Source: Gallionellaceae bacterium (lineage in GTDB: Bacteria > Pseudomonadota > Gammaproteobacteria > Burkholderiales > Gallionellaceae). From it: 9,036 bases of DNA. The notes beneath the pieces were generated by a model that saw only the letters and a program-made list of their open reading frames with translations, was not told the origin of the DNA and made no database searches. The DNA is taken from contig PLYB01000271.1 in the NCBI GenBank assembly GCA_003151655.1, positions 1 through 9,036 of the forward strand, in the 5' to 3' direction. Numbering within the stretch: the first letter of the stretch is position 1; each line of letters begins with the position of its first letter. This document shows, piece by piece, positions 1-6,926 of this stretch. Position numbers and translations under genes: made by a program.

Positions 1-604
1 GCCGTACCCAGCCCGCGCTGGTGTAAGTCGCCAAAGTCGAGCCATCGCGTGACGCTCGTGCGATGTGCGCCATCACCTCCGCACTCCACATCTCGGGATT
101 TTTCGCAGGTGAGAAACCATCCAGAAACCATGCGTCCACGCATCCGGCAGGCAATTGCGACAATGCTTCACTTACATCGCTGATCGCCAGCGTGAGACGA
201 ATACGTCCACCGGCAAAATTCCAGCGATTCCAGCCCGGTACACGGCGATGCCAGCGCGCTTGCAGCAATTCGGCTTGCCTATTTAACTCCGGCCACAGCA
301 CCAGTGCAGCGCGCAAATCATCCTCACTCAGCGGGAACTTTTCAACGCTAAAAAAATCCAGATTTGCGCCTGTCGGCGCGACTTGCTCGAATAATTGCCA
401 TGCACACAGAAAATTCAATCCCGTACCGAAACCCGTTTCGCCGATACAAAAACTCGCGCCCTCAGACAGCAAAGCGAAACGTTCCTCCAAACGGTTGCCC
501 TGCAAAAATACATGGCGAGTTTCTTCCAAACCGGAGTCGGTGGAAAAATACACATCTCCAAAACGAGATGAAAAAGGCTGGCCGTCCACCCAATCGAGTG
601 CCAT
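1..604 (-). CDS. mnmC: MnmC/MnmD-type tRNA 5-methylaminomethyl-2-thiouridine methyltransferase, 5' part
   Basis: This is the N-terminal 201 codons of a minus-strand gene that runs off the left edge. Visible marks are the opening LDWVDGQPFSSRFGDVYFS (residues 3-21), the SAM-binding glycine motif GETGFGTGLNF (55-65), the block DAWFLDGFSPAKNPEMW (157-173) and TLATYTSAGWVR (190-201). All match the MnmD (DUF752, Methyltransf_30) domain of E. coli MnmC. In the known pathway this domain methylates the aminomethyl group on uridine 34 of certain tRNAs in the cytoplasm. Whether the C-terminal FAD oxidoreductase (MnmC1) domain follows cannot be seen, so it could be a stand-alone MnmD. The ATG at 604 is chosen because no in-frame start lies close upstream and the protein begins where the family begins; a weak GGGA lies about 8 bases before it. 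It is divergent from the efflux region and probably unrelated to it in function. Confidence 0.93.
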   Translation of the reverse strand, partial: MALDWVDGQPFSSRFGDVYFSTDSGLEETRHVFLQGNRLEERFALLSEGASFCIGETGFGTGLNFLCAWQLFEQVAPTGANLDFFSVEKFPLSEDDLRAALVLWPELNRQAELLQARWHRRVPGWNRWNFAGGRIRLTLAISDVSEALSQLPAGCVDAWFLDGFSPAKNPEMWSAEVMAHIARASRDGSTLATYTSAGWVR

Positions 605-666
605 AACATTTATCCCGGAACCCGAAAATTTTGAAACAAAATTATTATGTTACAAGTAATCCACAA

Positions 667-700
667 GATGCCAAAAGCGCGTGCTAGAATTATTGGCATC
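667..700. repeat. Perfect 8-bp inverted repeat around the small exported protein's promoter
   Basis: GATGCCAA at 667-674 and its exact reverse complement TTGGCATC at 693-700 flank an 18-base spacer that contains the extended -10 box. The right arm ends directly against the ATG at 701. The half-site centres are 26 bases apart. The position suggests a protein operator in the divergent intergenic region rather than a terminator, as no T-run follows. The regulator is unknown. Confidence 0.5.
682..690 (+). promoter_or_regulatory. Extended -10 promoter element before the small exported protein
   Basis: TGCTAGAAT is an extended -10 motif (TGn followed by TAGAAT, 5 of 6 to consensus). No convincing -35 is seen, which extended -10 promoters tolerate. 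Transcription would start near 697, giving a nearly leaderless message for the ATG at 701, and no Shine-Dalgarno is visible there. This is inferred from sequence only. Confidence 0.4.
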
Positions 701-1075
701 ATGATGAGACATTTTCCCAGAATATTGCTGGCATTGATATTCGCACTTTTGCAGTGCGTGGCTCCGCTCGTGCATGCTCATGTGGACGGACAGCATTCCG
801 GGATACTTCCTCCTTCTCTCTCCGCGCAATCTCATTCTGACTATGAGTCGGTAAATTCCACTAGCAGCATCGAAGAGTATGAGTCACCCGCCATCAGTCT
901 CGCGCATGAGTTTCAGCGAGACCATCAATGCGCCATTGCCCAGCCCGCGCAGGCGGGCATATTCAACATACCCAGCCTTAGCGATGTAAAACATCTAGCA
1001 GTTGCCGCACCCGCCATCTTCGTTCTATCTCCGTACCATAAATCTCTCCCGCAAGCCCCGCCTGCTTTAAGTTAA
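701..1075 (+). CDS. Small exported His-containing protein, CzcI/CopL-like accessory of the efflux operon
   Basis: The product is 124 residues. It starts with a clear signal peptide: MMRHFPR, a hydrophobic stretch (residues 8-24) and likely cleavage after VHA (residue 26). The mature part is about 98 residues, rich in Ser, Ala and Pro, with seven histidines (27, 32, 45, 69, 75, 98, 113) and one cysteine (77). It ends in a short hydrophobic stretch and the tail SPYHKSLPQAPPALS. The signal peptide, HAHVDG start of the mature protein and Pro-rich tail resemble the small exported proteins that open czc or cop metal-resistance operons (CzcI, CopL). That likeness is from memory and weak. An in-frame ATG exists at 647, but starting there would bury the signal peptide behind 18 polar residues, so 701 (or 704) is preferred. 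It lies 83 bases before the adaptor gene on the same strand. A periplasmic metal-binding role is inference. Confidence 0.6.
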   Translation: MMRHFPRILLALIFALLQCVAPLVHAHVDGQHSGILPPSLSAQSHSDYESVNSTSSIEEYESPAISLAHEFQRDHQCAIAQPAQAGIFNIPSLSDVKHLAVAAPAIFVLSPYHKSLPQAPPALS

Positions 1076-1080
1076 TCTAG

Positions 1081-1111
1081 TTTCCAAGTCAAATCCGTTT
1101 GACTCTATACT
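1081..1111 (+). promoter_or_regulatory. Candidate MerR-family-type promoter and operator for the efflux operon
   Basis: A -35-like TTTCCA (1081-1086, 4 of 6 to consensus) and -10-like TATACT (1106-1111, 5 of 6) are separated by 19 bases. That spacer is almost exactly filled by a perfect dyad, AGTCAAA-TCCG-TTTGACT (1087-1104). Over-long 19-20 base spacers occupied by a dyad are the known layout of promoters activated by MerR-family metal sensors (MerR, CueR, ZntR). Transcription would start near 1118. The dyad sequence does not match a particular sensor that I know, and no MerR-type gene is in the window. It could instead be an operator for another dimeric regulator. Confidence 0.45.
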
Positions 1112-1122
1112 GAACCCTTAAC

Positions 1123-1152
1123 AGATAGCGCTTAGCGCAATCTCGGGAGATT
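1123..1152 (+). promoter_or_regulatory. Leader with two alternative hairpins over the adaptor's ribosome-binding site
   Basis: ATCT at 1140-1143 can pair with the upstream AGAT at 1123-1126, extending the GCGC/GCGC stem (1128-1131 with 1135-1138, loop TTA, one A-A mismatch). It can also pair with the downstream AGAT at 1148-1151, forming AATCT/AGATT (1139-1143 with 1148-1152, loop CGGG). The second form hides the Shine-Dalgarno GGGAG (1145-1149), which lies 9 bases before the ATG at 1159. The two forms exclude each other. The stems are short, so a regulatory role is tentative. Confidence 0.3.
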
Positions 1153-1158
1153 AACCGA

Positions 1159-2253
1159 ATGAAAGCAACTTTTTTATGTCTCTTGGCTGTACTGTGCATC
1201 CACCAGGCGGCCTTTGCTGTAGACGAATTGACATTGAGTGCGAACCAAAAACAAACTTTGGGAATCATTACCGCCGCTCTCCCACCGAAACAACAGGGGG
1301 AATTATCCGGCATGCCCGCGCAAGTGGTCATTCCGGGCAACCAACTATTCACCATCAGCACTCCGCTTGCCGCGATGGTGGAACAAACTTTGGTCGGTGT
1401 CGGTGATGCCGTATCCAAAGGTCAAATATTAGCCACGCTGCAAAGCCCCGCTTTGGCCGAGGCTCAGCGCGGTTTGCTGCAAGCCTCCACGCAAAGCCAA
1501 CTCGCCAAAGACAATCTGGCGCGGGATGAAAAACTATGGCAAGACGGTATCATCTCCGAAAGTCGTTACCGTGCGACACAAAGCCAATACCGTGAAGCCA
1601 GCGCCGCGCTGGCCGAGCGCAAACAGATGCTGAAATTGTCCGGCATGTCCGGCAACGCTATTTCACAACTGCAATCGGGTAGCAATCTGAACAGTCTGCT
1701 TTCGGTTACCTCGCCTATTGATGGCGTAATACTCGAAAAAAACGCCAGCGCGGGGCAACGTCTGGATGCGGCGGTATCGTTATTTAAAGTGGCCAAACTG
1801 GATCCGTTGGCCTTGGAAATTCAAGCGCCATTGGCCAGCACCAAAGGACTCAAAGTCGGCGCAGCGGTCAGTGTTCCGGCATATGGAGCGACAGGCAAGC
1901 TCACCGCCATCGGACGCAGTTTGAGCGGTGGCAATCAGACCATCCTGCTGCGCGCCTTGATACACAACGGTACCGAATCTCTGCGCCCCGGCCAATTCGT
2001 TGAAGCCAGCATCGATACGAACGCGGAAAACAGTACACAGTGGAGCGTCCCCAACAGCGCCTTGGCAAGAATTGGTGGCAAAACATTAGTTTTCGTGGAA
2101 ACGGCCAAAGGTTTTCGCAATGAAGCGGTAAGCGTGCTGCACGAAGGTGCTCAAAGCAGCTTGGTCTCCGGCAAGTTTAACGGCGACGAAAAAATTGCAG
2201 TGCAAGGCGTGTCCGCCCTCAAAGCCCAAATGATGGGCATAGGGGCTGAATGA
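1159..2253 (+). CDS. RND efflux periplasmic adaptor (membrane fusion protein, CzcB/CusB type)
   Basis: The protein has 364 residues, with a cleavable signal peptide (residues 1-20, ending AAFA) and no lipobox cysteine at the site. Domain order is as in HlyD-type adaptors: first lipoyl half around 66-98 (VEQTLVGVGDAVSKGQILAT), a helical hairpin around 99-170, second lipoyl half around 182-214 (VTSPIDGVILEK...AGQRLD), a beta-barrel around 216-290 (LRPGQFVEASI), and a membrane-proximal region (VPNSALARIGGKTLVFVE onward). It should bridge the permease and the TolC-like channel in the periplasm. It lacks the His-rich stretch of CzcB and the Met cluster known in CusB, so it does not reveal the substrate. 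GGGAG at 1145-1149 is the ribosome-binding site. Its TGA overlaps the permease start as ATGA, so translation of the two is probably coupled. Confidence 0.93.
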   Translation: MKATFLCLLAVLCIHQAAFAVDELTLSANQKQTLGIITAALPPKQQGELSGMPAQVVIPGNQLFTISTPLAAMVEQTLVGVGDAVSKGQILATLQSPALAEAQRGLLQASTQSQLAKDNLARDEKLWQDGIISESRYRATQSQYREASAALAERKQMLKLSGMSGNAISQLQSGSNLNSLLSVTSPIDGVILEKNASAGQRLDAAVSLFKVAKLDPLALEIQAPLASTKGLKVGAAVSVPAYGATGKLTAIGRSLSGGNQTILLRALIHNGTESLRPGQFVEASIDTNAENSTQWSVPNSALARIGGKTLVFVETAKGFRNEAVSVLHEGAQSSLVSGKFNGDEKIAVQGVSALKAQMMGIGAE

Positions 2254-5200
2254 TGCTATCCAAACTCGTTGAATTTGCGCTGACCCAGCGCCTGCTGATC
2301 GCCGTGCTTACGCTGCTGCTGATCGGCGCGGGAATCATGTCGTTCCGTGACTTGCCAATTGATGCCTTTCCGGACGTTTCTTCCACGCAAGTCAAACTGA
2401 TCATGAAAGCGCCCGGCATGACACCGGAAGAAGTAGAGGCGCGTATCGTCACGCCGATCGAACTCGAAATGCTGGGCATTCCCAACCAGCGGCTGATGCG
2501 TTCCATTTCGAAATATGCCATCGCCGACATCACCATCGATTTCGTCGACGGCACCGACATCTATTGGGCGCGCCAGCAAGTCACCGAGCGTTTGAACAAT
2601 GCGCTGCGTGACCTGCCTTCCGGTGTCGGCGGCGGTCTTGCCCCCATCACCACACCGCTCGGCGAAATGTTTATGTTCACCGTCGAAGGTGATGGCATCT
2701 CGCTGGAACAGCGCCGCACCATACTCGACTGGACTATCCGTCCCGCGCTGCGCACCTTGCCCGGCGTGGCGGACGTAAACTCGCTCGGCGGCTTGGTGCG
2801 CAGCTTTGAAGTCGTGCCAGACCACACGGCTTTGGCATCGCACGGCTTGTCTATGGCGATGCTGCAACAGGCGCTGGAAGCCAACAACCGCAACGATGGT
2901 GCAGGGCGATTAAGCGACGGCGACGAAGCCTTGTTGGTGCGTGCCGAAGGCAGCATTCAAACATTGCAGGATGTGGGCAACATCGTGATCGCCAGTCCCG
3001 GCGGCAGCCCGATCCGGGTCAGCGATGTTTCACAAGTACGCATCGGTAGCCTGACGCGTTATGGCACGGTTACCCAGGATGGGCGTGAGGAAGCAGTAGA
3101 AGGTCTCGTGCTTGGCCTGCGCGGTGCCAATGCACAAAAAGTGGTGGCAGGCGCAAAAGAAAAACTGGCAGAACTCGCGCCGCTGTTGCCGAAGGGTGTC
3201 ACCACCAAAGTTTTTTATGATCGCGGCAGTCTGGTGCAGCGCGCCATTGGCACGGTGTCCGAAGCGCTTGCCGAAGCCATCGTATTGGTGGTGATATTGC
3301 TGGTGCTATTTCTCGGCAATCTGCGTGCGGCCTTGGTCGTTGCGCTCACTTTGCCGCTCGCGGTGCTGGTGACTTTCATCCTGATGCAGCAATTCGGCAT
3401 GTCGGCCAACTTGATGAGTCTGGGCGGGTTGTCCATTGCCATCGGTATGCTGGTCGATGCCGCCGTGGTCGTGGTGGAAAATATCATCAGCCACCTCGGC
3501 AACCAGCGCCAGCACATTCCGCATCTGCACATCATTTATCGAGCGGTAAAAGAAGTAATCACTCCGGTCGCCGCCGGAGTCGCCATCATCATTATCGTGT
3601 TCCTGCCACTGATGACGCTGCAAGGTTTGGAAGGCAAATTATTCATCCCGGTTGCACTCACCATCGTGTTCGCCTTGGCTGCTTCATTGTTGCTGTCGCT
3701 CACCGTCATTCCGATGATGGCCTCGTTTCTGCTAAAGACGGCCAGCCACGAAGAACCCTGGCTGGTGCGCAAAGCGCTCGCCATCTATATGCCGCTGCTC
3801 ACCAAAGCCCTAGCCAACGAGCGCACAGTATTGTTCGCGGCTATCGGCATACTAGTCATCACCGGCGGCATCTACACGCTGATTGGAAAAACCTTCATGC
3901 CGGAAATGGATGAGGGCGACATCATCATGCAAACCACCAAGCTACCCTCCATCAATCTGGCGCAAACCGCCGAGATCGATAAGCGCGTGCAAGCTGCCAT
4001 TCTAAAGGCGGTACCGGAAGTCAAAAGTGTCGTATCACGCGCGGGCGCGGACGAGTTGGGACTCGACCCGATGGGCTTGAACGAGACCGACAATTTTCTG
4101 GTGCTCAAACCGCAGGAAGAATGGCGAGTGAAAGACAAGGCTGTGATCATCGGCGATATCCGCAAAGTGATGGCAAATTTCCCCGGACTGGAATACAACT
4201 TCACGCAACCCATTTCCATGCGCGTATCGGAAATGCTCACCGGCTCACGCGGCGATGTCGCCATCAAAATATTCGGCGCAGACCTTGTAAAACTCAACGA
4301 GCTCGCCGAAAAAATGGTGACGGTCATCGGCGGCATCAAAGGTAGCGAAGATGCCTACACCGTCAAAAATAACGGCGTGCAATATTACCGGGTGATCATC
4401 GACCGCCTTGCCGCAGGCCGCTTGGGGCTGAGTGTGGATGACATCAGCAACTCGCTGCGCACGCAGGTGGAAGGTCGTCAGATCGGCACGGTGATCGAGG
4501 AAGGCCGCCGCACCCCGCTGCTGCTCCGGGGCGAAGCCGATGTACAACAGTCACCCGCGCTGTTTGCCGCGCTCACCCTGCCGCTGGCAAACGGACAAAG
4601 CGTGCCGCTTAGCGTCGTGGCCAAACTGGAGCGCGCCGACGGGCCGGTAAAAGTGGATCGTGAAAACGGTCAGCGCATGGTGGTCGTGCAAACCAATGTA
4701 CGCGACCGCGATCTGGTTGGTTTCGTGGATGAAGCCAAAGCTGCTGTCGCCGCACAAATCAAATTACCCCCGAGTTACCGCATCACCTGGGGCGGACAAT
4801 TCGAGAACCAGCAACGCGCGGCAGCACGTCTCGCCGTGGTCGTTCCCATCGCGCTCGGCTTGATCTTCATGCTGCTGTTCGCCACCTTCGGTTCGGTACG
4901 TCAGGCCGTGCTGGTGCTCACCAATATTCCGTTCGCCCTCATCGGCGGCGTGTTCGCCTTGTGGCTCAGCGGTGAATATCTATCGGTTCCCGCCTCGGTC
5001 GGCTTCATCGCCCTGCTCGGTATCGCGGTACTAAACGGCGTGGTGATGGTATCTTATTTCAACCAATTGCACGTCGAAGGGATGGACATCACCAGCGTGG
5101 TCATCGAGGGTGCCAAGCGACGTTTACGTCCGGTGCTGATGACCGCCAACATCACCGCCTTCGGTCTGCTACCGCTACTATTCGCACAGGGCCCCGGCTC

Positions 5201-5327
5201 GGAAATACAGAAGCCGCTGGCCATCGTCGTTACCGGTGGATTAATCAGCTCCACCACGCTGACGCTGATAATGCTGCCCATCCTCTATCGTCGCTTCGGC
5301 ATTGACAAATCGAGGATACGGTCATGA
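2250..5327 (+). CDS. HME-type RND efflux permease (CzcA/CusA superfamily)
   Basis: The 1025-residue length is typical of heavy-metal-efflux RND pumps. TM1 is around residues 13-32, followed by a periplasmic loop with LPIDAFPDVSSTQVKL. TM2-6 lie around 335-495, a second large periplasmic domain spans about 545-865, and TM8-12 run from about 862 to 1012. TM4 reads LSIAIGMLVDAAVVVVEN, keeping Asp403 and Glu410 (CzcA Asp408 and Glu415) but with Ala397 at the CzcA Asp402 position. The second porter domain has CzcA-like LDPMGLNETDNFLVLKP, and the CusA copper-relay methionines (573, 623, 672) do not align with Met. TM10-11 (GIAVLNGVVMVSYF, RLRPVLMTANITA) is also CzcA-like, without CusA Glu939 and Lys984. 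It is the proton-driven inner-membrane pump of the system. The substrate is probably a metal cation, but which one is open. ATG at 2250 or 2253 is possible; it overlaps the next gene by ATGA. Confidence 0.95.
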   Translation: MMLSKLVEFALTQRLLIAVLTLLLIGAGIMSFRDLPIDAFPDVSSTQVKLIMKAPGMTPEEVEARIVTPIELEMLGIPNQRLMRSISKYAIADITIDFVDGTDIYWARQQVTERLNNALRDLPSGVGGGLAPITTPLGEMFMFTVEGDGISLEQRRTILDWTIRPALRTLPGVADVNSLGGLVRSFEVVPDHTALASHGLSMAMLQQALEANNRNDGAGRLSDGDEALLVRAEGSIQTLQDVGNIVIASPGGSPIRVSDVSQVRIGSLTRYGTVTQDGREEAVEGLVLGLRGANAQKVVAGAKEKLAELAPLLPKGVTTKVFYDRGSLVQRAIGTVSEALAEAIVLVVILLVLFLGNLRAALVVALTLPLAVLVTFILMQQFGMSANLMSLGGLSIAIGMLVDAAVVVVENIISHLGNQRQHIPHLHIIYRAVKEVITPVAAGVAIIIIVFLPLMTLQGLEGKLFIPVALTIVFALAASLLLSLTVIPMMASFLLKTASHEEPWLVRKALAIYMPLLTKALANERTVLFAAIGILVITGGIYTLIGKTFMPEMDEGDIIMQTTKLPSINLAQTAEIDKRVQAAILKAVPEVKSVVSRAGADELGLDPMGLNETDNFLVLKPQEEWRVKDKAVIIGDIRKVMANFPGLEYNFTQPISMRVSEMLTGSRGDVAIKIFGADLVKLNELAEKMVTVIGGIKGSEDAYTVKNNGVQYYRVIIDRLAAGRLGLSVDDISNSLRTQVEGRQIGTVIEEGRRTPLLLRGEADVQQSPALFAALTLPLANGQSVPLSVVAKLERADGPVKVDRENGQRMVVVQTNVRDRDLVGFVDEAKAAVAAQIKLPPSYRITWGGQFENQQRAAARLAVVVPIALGLIFMLLFATFGSVRQAVLVLTNIPFALIGGVFALWLSGEYLSVPASVGFIALLGIAVLNGVVMVSYFNQLHVEGMDITSVVIEGAKRRLRPVLMTANITAFGLLPLLFAQGPGSEIQKPLAIVVTGGLISSTTLTLIMLPILYRRFGIDKSRIRS

Positions 5328-5659
5328 GTAAGGATATAAGTAAAATCATGAAAGAAATGAATTGCTGTCTAACACTGGTCTGCCCAAGGTCGCTGGAAGA
5401 GCGTTTCATCGACCATTTGCTGGGTCATCCGGAATGGGTAAACGGATTCTCGGGCAATCCGATTGAAGGACACAGCCGCACAGAAAAACTGCCTACCATC
5501 ATGGAACAAGTACGCGGACGTTCGCATCGCATCGAAATACGTTCGGTGATGAATATCGATGATGCGCGCGCGCTCATTGCGCATCTCAAAAGCGAGGAAA
5601 CGAATCCTGATATTGCCTACTGGATCACCCCCGTCATTGAATTCGGGAGGCTGGTATGA
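5324..5659 (+). CDS. DUF3240 family small protein of the efflux operon
   Basis: This 111-residue cytoplasmic protein has no signal peptide or membrane segment. Recognisable blocks are CCLTLVCPRSLEE (14-26), NPIEGHS (45-51), EQVRGRSHRIEI (61-72) and the ending YWITPVIEFGRLV (99-111). These fit the DUF3240 family, which I know as a small protein often encoded beside CzcA/CusA-type RND permeases. Its biochemical role is not established; a small regulatory or metal-sensing (PII/CutA-like) protein is conceivable. Cysteines at 14, 15 and 20 and histidines at 50 and 68 could bind metal, but that is inference. The chosen start overlaps the permease stop (ATGA) and has GAGGA at 5312-5316. ATGs at 5348 and 5357 are alternatives; 5357 would start the protein just before the conserved CCLTLV block. 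It overlaps the following TolC-like gene in the same ATGA manner. Confidence 0.85.
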   Translation: MSKDISKIMKEMNCCLTLVCPRSLEERFIDHLLGHPEWVNGFSGNPIEGHSRTEKLPTIMEQVRGRSHRIEIRSVMNIDDARALIAHLKSEETNPDIAYWITPVIEFGRLV

Positions 5660-6918
5660 AAACTGTGAGCGCCCTACTCGTCCTGCTATGCGCAGCACCC
5701 GCAATCGCCGCCGAATCCGACTACCCCGATCTACCACCGCACAGCCAAGTTGATGATGCCATCAACAACCACATCAACGTGCTCACTGCTGAAACAGGGA
5801 TCAAGATCGAACAAGGCAATCAGCGCAAATGGCAAAGCGGCAATTACGAATTCAACGTGCGTGCGGGAACGGGGCAACGCAAGATTGGTCTGCCGGATCA
5901 AACTGTTAACGAGTGGGACATCGCTATCGAACGCCCACTGCGTCTACCCAACAAGATGCTGATCGACGACAACATCGGGGATGAGGTTGTCAACCGCGCC
6001 GAACAAGCGCTGGGGGATGCGCACCACGAAACCGGTCGCACGCTGCTGCATCTCTGGTTCAACTGGCAACGCGAACAGGCTCAGGCTACGCAATGGCAGC
6101 AGCAAGTGGACATTCTCAGGCAACAGGCAGCCACCACGGAGAAGCGTTTCAAAGCGGGTGACGCGCCCAAAATGGAATGGAACCAGGCGCAGGCCGCCGT
6201 GTCGCAGGCCTCGGTAGCTTTGCAGCAAGCCAAGTTGCGCACGCAACTCGCCGGAGCAGACCTCACGCGCCAATTTCCGGCCATCCTTTTGCCCCCCAAG
6301 CAAACATTGCCCACGCCGATACTAGTCGAACATGATTTTAGCTATTGGAAGGATCAGATTCTGGATCACAATCATGAAATCGAATTGGCCCAATCCGAAA
6401 AACGCATTCAACAGATGCTGGCAGAACGCGGTCGCGCTGACCGCATTCCCGACCCCACAGTCGGGCTACGCTATTCCAATGAAATGGGCGGCAACGAAAA
6501 AGTAACCGGGCTGTATTTAAGCATCCCGATATCCTTCGGCTTGCGTAATACCAATGCGCAACATGCGGAATATCTGGCCGAGATTGCCTCCAACCGCGAG
6601 GCCGCCACCCGGCGACGACTGGAAGGCGATGTCTATGCGGCTCACGCACAAGCCGTCAGCAGTTATCAAACCTGGCAGCAGGCGCAAGAAGCAGGGGACA
6701 GCCTGCGCAAAAATGCCGAATTAGTCACGCGCGCTTATACGCTGGGTGAAAGCAGCCTGTCGGAAACCCTCACTGCACGGCGCTTGGCGCTGGAATCGAC
6801 GCTGACCGAAAATATCGCGCAACTGGATGCCAATGAGACACGTTATCGCCTGTTATTGGATGCCCACCAACTGTGGGCGATGGCCGGGCACGATGATCAC
6901 GCTGCCGCACATCATTAG
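5656..6918 (+). CDS. TolC-family outer-membrane efflux channel (CzcC/CusC type)
   Basis: The product has 420 residues with a signal peptide (1-19, ending AIAA). The site carries no lipobox cysteine, so it is not an acylated lipoprotein like CusC. The two OEP repeats each carry the usual helix signature: KRFKAGDAPKMEWNQAQAA (163-181) and RAYTLGESSLSETLTARRL (359-377), with beta-strand segments around 60-100 (NEWDIAIERPLRLP) and 265-296 (PTVGLRYSNEM...LYLSIPISFG). As a trimer it should form the outer-membrane and periplasmic tunnel of the pump. The C-terminus GHDDHAAAHH (411-420) has four histidines close together, a possible metal-binding tail. GGGAGG at 5645-5650 is a strong ribosome-binding site 5 bases before the ATG. 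The start overlaps the DUF3240 stop as ATGA. Confidence 0.92.
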   Translation: MKTVSALLVLLCAAPAIAAESDYPDLPPHSQVDDAINNHINVLTAETGIKIEQGNQRKWQSGNYEFNVRAGTGQRKIGLPDQTVNEWDIAIERPLRLPNKMLIDDNIGDEVVNRAEQALGDAHHETGRTLLHLWFNWQREQAQATQWQQQVDILRQQAATTEKRFKAGDAPKMEWNQAQAAVSQASVALQQAKLRTQLAGADLTRQFPAILLPPKQTLPTPILVEHDFSYWKDQILDHNHEIELAQSEKRIQQMLAERGRADRIPDPTVGLRYSNEMGGNEKVTGLYLSIPISFGLRNTNAQHAEYLAEIASNREAATRRRLEGDVYAAHAQAVSSYQTWQQAQEAGDSLRKNAELVTRAYTLGESSLSETLTARRLALESTLTENIAQLDANETRYRLLLDAHQLWAMAGHDDHAAAHH

Positions 6919-6926
6919 GACATAAA

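Noticed and set aside
63..659. 198-residue plus-strand open frame
   Set aside because: It is antisense to the clearly recognisable MnmC domain; its composition (Ser, Arg, Pro-rich) is typical of a shadow frame.
647..700. Longer start for the small exported protein
   Set aside because: It would place 18 mainly polar or basic residues before a textbook signal peptide and overlap the operator-like repeat.
943..958. GC-rich hairpin GCCCGC-GCAG-GCGGGC
   Set aside because: It lies inside the small exported protein's coding region, reads as ordinary codons and has no T-run.
1087..1104. The 7-4-7 inverted repeat as a terminator of the small exported protein gene
   Set aside because: The stem is AT-rich and no T-run follows; its place between -35 and -10 boxes fits an operator better.
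2256..2867. 203-residue minus-strand open frame inside the permease gene
   Set aside because: Antisense shadow of a strongly supported RND gene; rich in His, Arg, Asp and Gln with no recognisable domain.
2250..5327. Naming the permease CusA (Cu/Ag pump) because of its TM4 motif
   Set aside because: The three substrate methionines and the Glu/Lys relay of CusA do not align with like residues; the cleft and TM10-11 look CzcA-like, so no gene symbol was given.
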